Shown: positions 10,740 to 19,897, counted from the first letter of the stretch. The stretch is DNA of 64,000 nucleotides from Sphingobacteriaceae bacterium (GCA_029266635.1 JAQSWM010000003.1:186001-250000); one strand, 5' to 3'. Notes: generated by a model not told the origin, from the letters alone. Numbers and translations are program-made.

Positions 10740-11920
10740 CAGAAAAGTTTTTGATGCGTACGCCACCAGAGGTCGGGCATCTCACCTGAAACGGCTAGTT
10801 GGTAATCATCGTATGTGCAGGGGACTAAATGATATCTTTCGTTCTGCGATAAGCCCGATGGATATGGCACCTGCATCCACCAACGGTCAGACCTTTTGCT
10901 CTTCACAAAGACGAGTTCATGTTCCTGACCTTTTATAGACGCACGGTAAATTAGGTATTGCGATTTTGGCTGCAGAGGCAGCTCTTTCTTCCGGTTGTAA
11001 AACCCGTCGATGAAATACCAGATCATCTGCGATAGCAGTGTAGCAGTTTGTTCATTCCGGTCAAAGGATGGATTGTATTCGTAAAATCCGATGGATGTGA
11101 GCTTATCGTTCATGCCCGCGTATCGGCAAAGCTGGCACGCATCTTCGCCGTAAAAGCCGTTGGGCGATGCGTTGCCATTTCCACATGCGTCTGAGGAGCG
11201 CACAGCCGAAATATCGAAGCTTAGCAGGTTGGCATTGCGGATTATCGGCTCAGCCGATTGAATATTGCCAGTGAACTCGCCCAAGCGGTGTACATCGAAA
11301 TAAACCTTTTCCATCATGCGCAAGCTGTCCTGATTTACGAAATAGGTTTGATAGCCAACATTGCTGAAGTTGAAAAGGTAATTCGGCTCGTGGATAAATA
11401 TTTTGTTGAGGTAAGACTGTGAGGTGGTTTCTACGGTGCCATCTGTAGTCTCATCAATATCAAGCCGCGGATCAATCACAACCAAGTCGGCTTTCTGCTC
11501 CAGTTCTTCATAAGCCATGTATTGGGCATAAGTTAAGTCTTGTCCACCGCCTAAAATAATTGGAAGTATGTTCTTTTTGATCAGCTCCGCTACAACAACT
11601 TTCACAGCCACATAGGTATCAGCAACCTTGTGCCCAGCCTTAATATTCCCGAGATCAACAATACGTGTGTTGTAACCGCCCTGATGAAGCTGATAAAGTT
11701 TTTGACGGATATGATCTGGCCCATCGCCACAACCGTGATTCTTAACCGAGTTTCTTCCATCCAGCACTCCGAAGAAGGCGATATCAAATGTATGTTCATC
11801 AAGATCAGGAAAGCCATTTGAATGAATGTCGATAAGCTGTCCGAGCTGGCTTGAATAGAAGCCGTCTTTTGGAGTAAACGACTGGATATCTACGGGCGAA
11901 AAGAAATCAGCTAAAGACAT
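10739..11920 (-). CDS. Arginase/formimidoylglutamase-fold protein with degenerate metal site
   Basis: 393 aa with the ureohydrolase order of motifs: GVLDGRNSVKNHGCGDGPDHIR near 51-72 (like the G-x-P-x-x-IR substrate loop), ILGGGQDLT at 122-130, VIDPRLDID at 148-156 and LLSFDISAVRSSD at 232-244. Functional ureohydrolases have GG-(D/G)-H, DAHxD and SxDxD at these three places. Here the first His is Gln, the second His is Arg, and the second Asp of SxDxD is Ser. Loss of these Mn ligands argues against hydrolase activity, although such proteins are often labelled formimidoylglutamase. No other histidine-degradation gene is adjacent. It is coupled to the TlpA-like gene by a 1-base overlap. Confidence 0.85.
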   Translation of the reverse strand: MSLADFFSPVDIQSFTPKDGFYSSQLGQLIDIHSNGFPDLDEHTFDIAFFGVLDGRNSVKNHGCGDGPDHIRQKLYQLHQGGYNTRIVDLGNIKAGHKVADTYVAVKVVVAELIKKNILPIILGGGQDLTYAQYMAYEELEQKADLVVIDPRLDIDETTDGTVETTSQSYLNKIFIHEPNYLFNFSNVGYQTYFVNQDSLRMMEKVYFDVHRLGEFTGNIQSAEPIIRNANLLSFDISAVRSSDACGNGNASPNGFYGEDACQLCRYAGMNDKLTSIGFYEYNPSFDRNEQTATLLSQMIWYFIDGFYNRKKELPLQPKSQYLIYRASIKGQEHELVFVKSKRSDRWWMQVPYPSGLSQNERYHLVPCTYDDYQLAVSGEMPDLWWRTHQKLF

Positions 11921-12001
11921 TTTCAGGTAAAGGCTTAAGGTAAAAAGCTGCGTATGGCGCTCAGCTAAGCTATATGGCTACGAATATCCGCTTTAAAAAT
12001 T

Positions 12002-12009
12002 TACTTTTG
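12002..12009 (+). promoter_or_regulatory. Candidate -7 box TACTTTTG
   Basis: TAnnTTTG match 21 bases before the ATG at 12031; identical to the box before the 6980 gene. No -33 element was recognised. Confidence 0.3.
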
Positions 12010-12030
12010 AAAGCATTTTAAAAAATCCGA

Positions 12031-12999
12031 ATGATATTAGTGACCGGGGCAACCGGCTTTCTAGGTTCTGAGCTTGTGAAGCAGTTGGTTGAGCGGGGCG
12101 ATAAAGTAAGAGCCTTAAAGCGTTTTACATCTAAAATCCCGGAACTGTTAAGCACCGCAAGTTCAGTTGAGTGGTTTGAAGCCGACATTCTGGACTATTT
12201 CGCTCTGGAGGAAGCTTTTGAAGGGATTGATGAGGTTTATCATTGTGCAGCCTTTGTGTCTTTTGATACCAGGCTGAAAAAGAAAATCCGCAAAGTAAAT
12301 TTAGAAGGCACGCAGCATATTGTTAACCTTTCTCTTGATAAACAAATCCGAAAACTGGTTCACGTAAGTTCGATTGCCGCTTTGGGCGATGCGAAGGAAG
12401 GCGGGCAGATTACCGAAAAAGATCAGTGGGAGTTTACAGGCATTCAGAACGATTATGCGGTATCGAAATATCAGAGTGAGATGGAAGTTTGGCGGGGAAT
12501 TGCTGAAGGACTGAATGCTGTGATTGTGAATCCATCTATCATCATTGGGAAGAATGCGGGAAAAGAAGGAAGCGGGAAGATTTTTGAGACGGTGCGTAAA
12601 GGCATGAAGTTTTACACGGTAGGCTCCTGCGGATACGTGGATGTGGAAGATGTGGCTAAAAGCATGATACTGCTGATGAATAGCCCAATTTCTGGCGAGC
12701 GCTTCATTCTCAACGCTCAAAACAGAAGCTTTCGTGATCTTTTCAGTGAAACAGCCAAAAACTTTAACCTGCCAGCTCCGAGCATCAAAGTTAAACCGTG
12801 GATGATGAGCCTGGCTTCGAAGGCCAGCGCAGTCGCTTCCATCTTCACGGGCGAACGAATAATTACCAAATACACCGCCCACAGCGCATCTGTGCGGCAG
12901 GAATACGCAAATTCCAAGATCAGACAGGCAACCGGCATTGATTTTAAATCTTTGTCTCAAACCATCGCCGAAATTTGTTCAACTCTCAAGAATGGATAA
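12031..12999 (+). CDS. NAD(P)-dependent epimerase/dehydratase (extended SDR, dihydroflavonol-reductase-like)
   Basis: 322 aa Rossmann-fold SDR. The N-terminal nucleotide site is MILVTGATGFLGSELVKQL (GxxGxxG), then EADILDY, VYHCAAFVSF and the catalytic pattern S-x(n)-YAVSKYQSE (Tyr, Lys) near residue 147. The substrate is not evident; relatives reduce aldehydes or act on sugar nucleotides. Its end overlaps the start of the SerB-like gene by 8 bases (12992-12999), so the two are translated together, but a metabolic link is not obvious. Confidence 0.9.
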   Translation: MILVTGATGFLGSELVKQLVERGDKVRALKRFTSKIPELLSTASSVEWFEADILDYFALEEAFEGIDEVYHCAAFVSFDTRLKKKIRKVNLEGTQHIVNLSLDKQIRKLVHVSSIAALGDAKEGGQITEKDQWEFTGIQNDYAVSKYQSEMEVWRGIAEGLNAVIVNPSIIIGKNAGKEGSGKIFETVRKGMKFYTVGSCGYVDVEDVAKSMILLMNSPISGERFILNAQNRSFRDLFSETAKNFNLPAPSIKVKPWMMSLASKASAVASIFTGERIITKYTAHSASVRQEYANSKIRQATGIDFKSLSQTIAEICSTLKNG

Positions 13000-14296
13000 G
13001 TCATTGAAAAATTACTACATCATAGATTTCGACAGCACCTTTACTCAGGTAGAAGCGCTGGATGAACTGGCAAGAATTTCCCTGCAAAAACATCCCGACA
13101 GAGAAAAGATCTATCAGAAGATCGAAGATCTCACCAATGCTGCGATGGAAGGTAAATTGTCCTTCCGCGAAAGCTTAACGGGAAGAGTGCAATTGCTGGA
13201 GGCTAATCAAGATCATCTCAAGCAGCTTGTGAGCCGCTTGAAGAAGAAAGTCTCGTCATCGTTTTCAAGGAACAAAGCTTTCTTCAAGAAACATGCGGAT
13301 GATGTGCTGATCGTTTCAGGAGGCTTTAAAGAATTTATTACGCCTGTTGTATTGCCGTATCACATTAAAAAAGAAAATATCTACGCTAATACTTTCGTGT
13401 TCGATGAGGAAGGAAAAATTATTGGTTACGATGAAAATAATCCGCTGTCCAGCGAAGGCGGTAAAGTCAAACTCCTGAAAGAGCTTCAGCTTCCGGGAGA
13501 TATTTATGGCATCGGCGACGGCCACTCTGATTTCCAGCTGAAGGAATTTGGGATGATCAAAAAATTCTATGCTTTCACGGAGAATATTGAACGCAAAACG
13601 GTCGCTGAAAAAGCTGATCACGTTACCCCAAGCTTTGACGAGTTTTTGTACGTGAATAACCTTCCGCGAGCCATTTCTTATCCTAAAAATCGCATTCTCT
13701 GCCTGATTGTAGGCGATGTTCCGCAAGAGGCAATTCAGGTTTTGAAGAAGGATGGATTCTCTATTCGGCATAAAACTTCCTTCGAAGAAAAGTACGTAGC
13801 GGACGTAGGGATCCTGCTGTTGGGACATGGAGAAAAGCTGGAAGATGAAAAGTTGAAACGGGCAGTTAAGCTGAAAACTTTGGGATATCTCGGCAGCAGC
13901 CGGAATAAAGTTTCGGCTGAAATTTGTACAGAAATGGGAATTGTGCTGTTTGACGATCCCAGGGAAAATCCCCGCAATGCCCAATTCATCCCTAAAAGGA
14001 TGGCTGATTTCATCAACAAAGGCGACACCTACCTGAGCACTAACTTTCCCAACCTCCAATTGCCGAGAGTTGCCAACGGGCATCGGCTTATCCACATCCA
14101 CCGGAATGTGCCCGGCATTATGGCGAAGATCAATCTGATATTCGCCAACCATCAGATCAATATCGTTGGACAGTTCCTAATGACCAACCCGAAAATCGGC
14201 TATGCCATTACGGATGTAAGCGCAGAATACGATAAGCAGGTTTTAAAAGAGCTAAAGCAGATAGAGCATACAATCAAGTTCCGTGTGCTGTATTAA
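12992..14296 (+). CDS. serB: Phosphoserine phosphatase fused to a partial phosphoglycerate dehydrogenase with ACT domain
   Basis: 434 aa from ATG 12992. An upstream in-frame ATG at 12938 lies deep inside the SDR gene and is less likely. Residues 8-215 are a HAD-IB phosphatase: DFDST at 12-16, SGG at 109-111, and GIGDGHSD at 173-180 as motif IV with Ser where Asn is usual. Residues 233-345 resemble the SerA substrate-binding domain (RILCLIVGDVPQEAIQVLKK, then FDDPRENPRNAQ). Residues 347-434 match the SerA C-terminal ACT domain (NFPNLQLP, HRLIHIHRNVPGIMA, GQFLMTNPKIGY, terminal RVLY). The Rossmann NAD domain that should lie between these parts is absent. Likely a serine-sensing phosphoserine phosphatase; the regulatory role is inferred. 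Confidence 0.88.
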   Translation: MDKSLKNYYIIDFDSTFTQVEALDELARISLQKHPDREKIYQKIEDLTNAAMEGKLSFRESLTGRVQLLEANQDHLKQLVSRLKKKVSSSFSRNKAFFKKHADDVLIVSGGFKEFITPVVLPYHIKKENIYANTFVFDEEGKIIGYDENNPLSSEGGKVKLLKELQLPGDIYGIGDGHSDFQLKEFGMIKKFYAFTENIERKTVAEKADHVTPSFDEFLYVNNLPRAISYPKNRILCLIVGDVPQEAIQVLKKDGFSIRHKTSFEEKYVADVGILLLGHGEKLEDEKLKRAVKLKTLGYLGSSRNKVSAEICTEMGIVLFDDPRENPRNAQFIPKRMADFINKGDTYLSTNFPNLQLPRVANGHRLIHIHRNVPGIMAKINLIFANHQINIVGQFLMTNPKIGYAITDVSAEYDKQVLKELKQIEHTIKFRVLY

Positions 14297-14378
14297 AGCC
14301 CAGTAAATGAGGGGGAAGGCGGCTTCTGCGTAGTTATTTTCAAACAAAAACCGTTTATTTGTATTCCAGATTAAGATT

Positions 14379-15452
14379 ATGAATACAGTTGCAGAGGCTC
14401 TCGATATCAAAATAACTAAAACAGCAGAATCAAGGTTAGCACAGACTGACTTTAGCAACCTGCCTTTTGGAAAGCAATTTTCTGATCACATGTTTATTGC
14501 TGATTATGAAAATGGCGAATGGAAAAACTTTAAGATTTTGCCTTATGGCGAGATCCCGCTGAGCCCTGCTATTTCTGCGTTGCATTATGGGCAAGCTTTT
14601 TTCGAAGGATTAAAGGCTTACAAACATCCTGATGGTAAAATAGGAATTTTCCGCCCATACAAAAATGCGGAGCGTGCTAATAAGTCGGCAGAACGCCTGA
14701 GTATGCCTGAGCTTCCTGAAGAAATCTTTGTTCAGAGCATTGCAGCACTTGTTTCTTTAGACCGCGACTGGATCCCAACGCAGGATAATCATTCATTGTA
14801 TATCCGCCCTTTTATGTTTGCTACAGACGCGGCTTTGGGTGTACAGCCATCATCTACATATAAGTTTGTTGTGTTGACGGGACCAACCGGACCCTATTTT
14901 TCTAAGAACCTGAAGGTGAAGATCGAAAATTCGTTCTCCCGTGCCAGTGAAGGTGGCTTTGGTTTCGCAAAGGCTGCCGGAAACTATGCAGGCTCTTTGT
15001 TGCCTGCACGCGAGGCTGTGAAAGAGGGATATGATCAGTTGATCTGGACTGATGCGAAGGAACACGCTTATGTTGAAGAACTTGGCGCAGCGAACATCAT
15101 GTTTATCATTGATGGCAAGTTGATCACGCCATCAACCCGCGATACTATTCTAAAAGGCGTTACCCGCGATGCCGTTCTTACTCTCGCGAATAGCTGGGGC
15201 ATCCCGGTTGAGGAGCGCCGCATTTCTGTTGCCGAAGTGATTGAAGGCATTGAAAGCGGAAAGCTGACAGAGGCTTTTGGTGTAGGTACAGCCGCTACTA
15301 TTGCTCACATCGCCGAAATCGGTCTGGATGACAAGCTTTATACTTTGAGCGATCCTGCCGGAAGAGAATTCTCTAACAGAGTGTTTAAGGCGTTAAATGA
15401 TATCCGTTACGGCTTGGTTCCCGATGAGTTCGGGTGGAATTACATCGTGTAA
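14379..15452 (+). CDS. ilvE: Branched-chain amino acid aminotransferase
   Basis: 357 aa fold-type IV PLP enzyme interconverting Leu, Ile and Val with their 2-oxo acids. Lys198 in FAKAAGNYAGSL is the Schiff-base lysine. Further motifs are ALHYGQAFFEGLKAY, YIRPFMFATD, EELGAANIMF and TRDAVLTLA, and the glycine loop EAFGVGTAATI. Length and C-terminus fit the BCAT type-2 group. Start ATG 14379. The gap of 82 bases from the serB-like gene contains no clear terminator, so co-transcription is possible. Confidence 0.97.
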   Translation: MNTVAEALDIKITKTAESRLAQTDFSNLPFGKQFSDHMFIADYENGEWKNFKILPYGEIPLSPAISALHYGQAFFEGLKAYKHPDGKIGIFRPYKNAERANKSAERLSMPELPEEIFVQSIAALVSLDRDWIPTQDNHSLYIRPFMFATDAALGVQPSSTYKFVVLTGPTGPYFSKNLKVKIENSFSRASEGGFGFAKAAGNYAGSLLPAREAVKEGYDQLIWTDAKEHAYVEELGAANIMFIIDGKLITPSTRDTILKGVTRDAVLTLANSWGIPVEERRISVAEVIEGIESGKLTEAFGVGTAATIAHIAEIGLDDKLYTLSDPAGREFSNRVFKALNDIRYGLVPDEFGWNYIV

Positions 15453-15911
15453 TCAGATCAGGGCTGGATCCTGACCAGTTTTAACGGCTAAGCCATCTTC
15501 CCGGCGCATCATATCGGCAATACTGGTTTCCACTAAAATTTTCAGTGTAGCATCGCGTACATCTTTCATGACATCGCGGATGCCGCAGTATGGCTCCTGT
15601 GTGCATTCTTCGCAGCGTTCATAAAAGTTGAGGCTCACGCAGGGCAGTAGCGCAATCGGACCGTCAACGATGCGGATAACCGCTGCCATTTTAATGTCCT
15701 CAGCCGGTTTCATCAGGTAATAGCCGCCGCCTGCACCTTTTTTGCTTCCCAGAAATCCACTGCGCTTAAGCTCCAGCAAAATAGCTTCCAGGAACTTCTT
15801 TGGAAGCTGTTCCCTGGCGGCGATGTCTGAGATCAGCATAGGTTTGTTCTCTTCATTTCTGGCCAGCACAAGCAAAGCTTTGAACGCGTATTTAGCTTTT
15901 TTAGTAAGCAA
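15453..15911 (-). CDS. Rrf2-family transcriptional regulator, probable Fe-S sensor
   Basis: 152 aa. The N-terminal winged helix spans 1-80, with the Rrf2 recognition pattern SDIAAREQLPKKFLEAILLELKR and the wing GSKKGAGGGYYL. It holds four cysteines at 91, 100, 103 and 109 (CVSLNFYERCEECTQEPYCG), a cluster that can hold an Fe-S centre as in IscR and NsrR relatives. It is the last gene of a minus-strand run of sulfite reductase, siroheme N-domain and this gene, so it probably controls sulfur assimilation, by analogy with CymR/IscR-type regulators. The effector is not shown by the sequence. Confidence 0.9.
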   Translation of the reverse strand: MLTKKAKYAFKALLVLARNEENKPMLISDIAAREQLPKKFLEAILLELKRSGFLGSKKGAGGGYYLMKPAEDIKMAAVIRIVDGPIALLPCVSLNFYERCEECTQEPYCGIRDVMKDVRDATLKILVETSIADMMRREDGLAVKTGQDPALI

Positions 15912-15965
15912 CGGGATTTTGGTTTATACTGCTAAAGTAACGTTAATTTTTTAGCTGCGGAAAGC

Positions 15966-16547
15966 TTAGGTTTTCGTCGGTGCCAAAACAGAAGTGATTT
16001 GATTGAGCTGCTCTACTTTTTCAGCGAAGTCGCCGGACAGCATAGCCCGGACATTTTCGAGGTTGTTCAAAACCTCGTCAATTTCTTCCGGAAAGGCTTC
16101 ACTAAGAACTTCTTTAACCCGTTTAGCAACAGTTGGCGATTTGCCGTTTGTTGAAATAGCTATTTTTAAGTTGCCCTTATGTACCACAGAGCTCAGGTAA
16201 AAGTCGCAGAGCTCGGGAGTATCGGCTACATTGGCGAGGATGTTTTTTGCCTGGCATTGCTGATAAATTTGGCGGCTCGCTTCTTTGTCGTTAATGGCTA
16301 CAATTACCAGTTTAACATCGTCCAGATCGCTTGAAGCAAAAGGGCGTTCTTCGCAGCCAATGTTTTTCGCATTGGTGAATTCACGTATTTCAGGAGATAT
16401 TTGCGTGGCAACAAGCTTCACCCTCGCCTCGGGACTGTTTTGAAAAATGGCATTCAGCTTCTCCATTGCCACGTACCCACCGCCAACAAGAAGCAGATTA
16501 ATCTTCTCAAGTTTTAAAAAAACGGGAAAAAGCTGGTTTTCGGCCAT
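15966..16547 (-). CDS. Siroheme synthase N-domain: precorrin-2 dehydrogenase / sirohydrochlorin ferrochelatase
   Basis: 193 aa from ATG 16547; an earlier ATG at 16568 would add 7 residues. The later start follows TATCTTGCGCA, close to the sequence before purD. The N-terminal NAD site is INLLLVGGGYVAMEKLNAI, then VKLVATQISPEI, VKLVIVAINDKEA and NVADTPELCDFYLSSVVHKGNLKIAISTNGKSP, the CysG-N/Met8p signature. It makes siroheme from precorrin-2, the cofactor of the sulfite reductase encoded just upstream. The uroporphyrinogen methyltransferase half of CysG is absent and must be encoded elsewhere. Confidence 0.93.
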   Translation of the reverse strand: MAENQLFPVFLKLEKINLLLVGGGYVAMEKLNAIFQNSPEARVKLVATQISPEIREFTNAKNIGCEERPFASSDLDDVKLVIVAINDKEASRQIYQQCQAKNILANVADTPELCDFYLSSVVHKGNLKIAISTNGKSPTVAKRVKEVLSEAFPEEIDEVLNNLENVRAMLSGDFAEKVEQLNQITSVLAPTKT

Positions 16548-16582
16548 TGCGCAAGATAAATTATTCAAGCTATTCAGAGGCC

Positions 16583-18679
16583 TTAGCTAACTACCAGCTG
16601 AGCCTGCCGGTATTCAGCCACATTTTCTTTAAACTGAACAGCCTGATCAAGATAATACTTAGCGAATTCTTCATCTGGCTTCTGTTGGTTGATCTGGTAA
16701 ATCAGCTCTTCAAAACTTACCGGAAGCTCTATTTTGCCGGTTTGTACCAAATGCTCATCGAAGTCCCTGATGATGCCAGCCTGGGTATTAGTCTTAACTC
16801 CTTCGCTGGTCAAAATTGCTTTTGCTGCGTTAATAAACGCGGAATATGAATAATAGATTGAGTCAGCAAAATCCCTGAAATTAAAAGCCTCCTGCGACTT
16901 TTCAATCTTCTCTTCCGAATCAGCAATCAAGGTTGCCACCAGGTCGATCATGACGCCCGCACACTCACCAACACCGATTTCTGTTTTGTATGGCTCGCTT
17001 TGCTCCCAGTCAATAAAATCTTCGGGAACAATGGTTTCATGATTAGCCAAAGGGCTCAACAATTCATAAAAATATATTTTACCCTGACGGGCATAATATT
17101 GATTGTAAAGCTCGCCTTCGCCGGAGTTTTTTTCATAATCGTTCAGCAGCACACGCAGCGCTTCAGGACCACGCTTGCTTGGGAGTTTGATGACCTTGTC
17201 TGATGCCACGCCACCTCCATCGCCGGTTCCGCCGCCGCCCAGCAAAACCTGCAAAGCCGGAGCTACCAGCTTGCCAATTTTCATGCTCGAGCCATGCAAT
17301 CCAATAGCCGACATAGCGTGCTGCCCGCAAGCGTTGATGCAGCCACTGATCTTGATTTTGATGTCTTTGTTGTAAATTATATCGGGATACTCGTTCAAAA
17401 GAACCCGCTCCAACTCGCGGGCGATGCCGGTGCTGTTCGAGATTCCCAGGTTGCAAGTGTCTGTACCAGGGCATGAAGTAACGTCGGCCACGCTCTCAAA
17501 ACCTGGCGAAGCTAAACCTAGTTTGTCAAGTTCTTCGAAAATGAACGGCAGGTTTTCTGTCTTTACAAACTTCAAGAATATCCCCTGGCTTGCAGTTAAA
17601 CGGATATCGTCTGCTGCGGCAATCCGCACCAGATTAGCAAGTTTTCTCGCTATCGGAGTTTTAATGTCGCCGTTTTGTACTTTGATCCCAATGGAGTTAT
17701 AACCCTCTTGCTTTTGCGGATAAACATTGGTTTTTCTCCATTGCTCATACTTGAAGGGGTTGCTTATGTTAGAAGGATGAAGCTCTTGCGGAACAGAAAT
17801 TTCTTCTACACCCCTATCGATTTTATAAACTTTATTTTTGAGTGCCAGCCGCTCTTCTTCTGCTAAACGCAGCAATTCTTCAATACCGATATCTTGTATC
17901 AGGTACTTCATCCGAGCTTTCATCCTTTTGGTGCGCTCCCCGTAGCGGTCAAAAACGCGGATAAGCGATTCTGCGAAAGGTAGGATCAGATCTTCGTGCA
18001 TAAAATCCGTCGCAGGTTCAGCAATGTGCGGCTGCGAACCTAAGCCACCGCCGATCACGATCTTAAATCCGCGAATTTCTTTGCCATTTTCAATCTTCAC
18101 TTTCGGGATGAAACCAATGTCGTGCATGAACGCGAAAGCCGTGTCTTCTGCAGAAGAGGAAAACGCAATTTTGAATTTGCGGCCCATCTCCTGACAAATA
18201 GGATTGCGGACGAAGTATTCAAATGTAGCTTGTGCGTAAGGGCTTACGTCGAATGGCTCGTTAGGATCAACTCCGGCAAGAGCAGAGGCTGTTACATTAC
18301 GAACTGTATTTCCGCAGGCCTCGCGGAGCGTCATTGAATCTGCAGCAAGTTCTTCCCAGAGCTCGGGCGTGCGGTCAAGGCTTACAAAGTGTATCTGGAT
18401 ATCCTGGCGGGTAGTTATGTGCAGGTTGCCGGTAGCATATTTATCAGAAACATCGCTGATTTTATCTAGTTGTTGCGTGGTAACCTTCCCGTACGGAAGT
18501 TTAATGCGTACCATCTGCACACCCGGCTGTCGCTGGCCATAAATCCCGCGGGCAAGCCTGAGGCTCCTGAATTTTTCTGAATCCAATGTGCCTTCGCGAA
18601 ACAAGCGGATCTTCCGTTCAAGTTCAATTATCTCTTTCTCTACGATCGGGTTCTCCAGCTCTGACCTAAAAGTTTGCAT
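16583..18679 (-). CDS. Siroheme sulfite/nitrite reductase with C-terminal HEPN-like extension
   Basis: 698 aa. It has two ferredoxin-like half domains (GIYGQRQPGVQMVRIKLPYG, ITTRQDIQIHFV) and siroheme/4Fe-4S domains. Cluster ligands are the Cys in CPGTDTCNLG and the Cys in GCINACGQH. It reduces sulfite to sulfide (or nitrite to ammonia); the siroheme gene and Rrf2 regulator nearby favour sulfite. From about residue 565 an added helical region begins with IGVGECAGVMIDLV. It contains FADSIYYSYSAFINAAKAIL and FDEHLVQTG, which resemble a HEPN domain. The extension is not part of classical CysI or Sir. First gene of the operon; 15 bases to the next stop-start boundary. Confidence 0.92.
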   Translation of the reverse strand: MQTFRSELENPIVEKEIIELERKIRLFREGTLDSEKFRSLRLARGIYGQRQPGVQMVRIKLPYGKVTTQQLDKISDVSDKYATGNLHITTRQDIQIHFVSLDRTPELWEELAADSMTLREACGNTVRNVTASALAGVDPNEPFDVSPYAQATFEYFVRNPICQEMGRKFKIAFSSSAEDTAFAFMHDIGFIPKVKIENGKEIRGFKIVIGGGLGSQPHIAEPATDFMHEDLILPFAESLIRVFDRYGERTKRMKARMKYLIQDIGIEELLRLAEEERLALKNKVYKIDRGVEEISVPQELHPSNISNPFKYEQWRKTNVYPQKQEGYNSIGIKVQNGDIKTPIARKLANLVRIAAADDIRLTASQGIFLKFVKTENLPFIFEELDKLGLASPGFESVADVTSCPGTDTCNLGISNSTGIARELERVLLNEYPDIIYNKDIKIKISGCINACGQHAMSAIGLHGSSMKIGKLVAPALQVLLGGGGTGDGGGVASDKVIKLPSKRGPEALRVLLNDYEKNSGEGELYNQYYARQGKIYFYELLSPLANHETIVPEDFIDWEQSEPYKTEIGVGECAGVMIDLVATLIADSEEKIEKSQEAFNFRDFADSIYYSYSAFINAAKAILTSEGVKTNTQAGIIRDFDEHLVQTGKIELPVSFEELIYQINQQKPDEEFAKYYLDQAVQFKENVAEYRQAQLVVS

Positions 18680-18904
18680 ACTCTATAGAATTACTATTTT
18701 ATTCTGCAATTATAAGTAATTCCTGTTTTTATCGGAAGTGCAATTTGAAATTGTCGCATTAGTAAGGCTCAAGAACCACCAGGCGACCGATGAATGTGCA
18801 AAACGTAAGCACTTGATTAAACCGGCTATAGCCAAACAATTGAGCCCGTTTGGACTTGTTTTCCACGAATGATTGTATATTCGTTTTACTAAATCAATAA
18901 CCTA

Positions 18905-19870
18905 ATGGCAGAAGAAGTAAACATCCCACGTTTAGATTTGAACGATTACATCCAGGGGGCACCGGAACAAAAAAAGAAATTTTCTGAAGATATAGGCAGA
19001 GCTTTTACCGACACAGGCTTTGTGACAATTGCGAACCATGGCATGACCCAGGAGCTGATGGACGAGCTTTATGCAGAAATAAAGAAATTTTTCAGCCTGC
19101 CGGATGAGCAAAAGTTAAAATATGAAAAGCCTGAGCTTGCGGGCCAGCGTGGCTATACAAGCAAAGGCAAGGAAAAGGCAAAGGGTGCAAAAACGCCTGA
19201 CATGAAGGAGTTCTGGCAAAGCGGACAAACCGTTACAGATGGTGATTCGGTGAAGGAGGAGTATCCTGACAATGTGATTGTTGAGGAGTTACCACGATTC
19301 AATGAAGTAACCCGCGAAGTGTATCAGCGGCTGGAATATGCCGGAAAGCATTTGCTGAGAGCGATAGCCGTGTACCTGGGGCTTGATGAGAACTACTTTG
19401 ACGACAAAGTGCATAATGGGAACTCTATTCTTCGCGGAATCCACTACTTCCCGATAGAAAATCCCGATTCACTTCCACCTGATGCTGTGAGAGCTGGTGC
19501 TCACGAAGACATCAACCTGATTACCTTATTGATCGGCGCCAGTGCAGACGGGCTTGAAGTGCTCACCGCGAAAGGTTCCTGGTATCCTGTGAAAGCTCAG
19601 ATGCAGGATATTGTTGTAAACGTTGGCGACATGCTGCAACGCTTAACGAACAACAAGCTGAAATCTACCACTCACCGGGTCGTTAATCCGCCACGCGAAT
19701 TGATGAAAACTTCACGCTTTTCCGTGCCATTCTTTTTGCACCCAAAATCAAATATGGATTTGACCTGCCTGGATATTTGTATTGATGAACAACATCCAAA
19801 GCAATATCCTGACGCTACAGCCGGAGAATACTTGGACGAAAGATTAAGGGAAATTGGCTTGAAGATGTAA
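18905..19870 (+). CDS. 2-oxoglutarate/Fe(II)-dependent dioxygenase, isopenicillin-N-synthase-like
   Basis: 321 aa non-heme iron oxygenase. The N-terminal DIOX_N region has GRAFTDTGFVTIANHG. The iron-binding facial triad is visible as His200 and Asp202 in AHEDINLITLL and His257 in TTHRVVNP. The co-substrate Arg is in SRFSVPFFLHP. Length is normal. Substrate unknown; bacterial members of this family act on varied small molecules. Single gene, divergent from the sulfite reductase operon and closed by a hairpin terminator. No sulfonate or taurine genes are adjacent. Confidence 0.93.
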   Translation: MAEEVNIPRLDLNDYIQGAPEQKKKFSEDIGRAFTDTGFVTIANHGMTQELMDELYAEIKKFFSLPDEQKLKYEKPELAGQRGYTSKGKEKAKGAKTPDMKEFWQSGQTVTDGDSVKEEYPDNVIVEELPRFNEVTREVYQRLEYAGKHLLRAIAVYLGLDENYFDDKVHNGNSILRGIHYFPIENPDSLPPDAVRAGAHEDINLITLLIGASADGLEVLTAKGSWYPVKAQMQDIVVNVGDMLQRLTNNKLKSTTHRVVNPPRELMKTSRFSVPFFLHPKSNMDLTCLDICIDEQHPKQYPDATAGEYLDERLREIGLKM

Positions 19871-19897
19871 GGGAATTAAGAGTTATGATTGAAATTT

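Noticed and set aside
13316-14152. 278-codon open frame on the minus strand inside the serB-like gene
   Set aside because: It is antisense to a well-supported gene, has no recognisable motif, and the sense protein explains the codon pattern.
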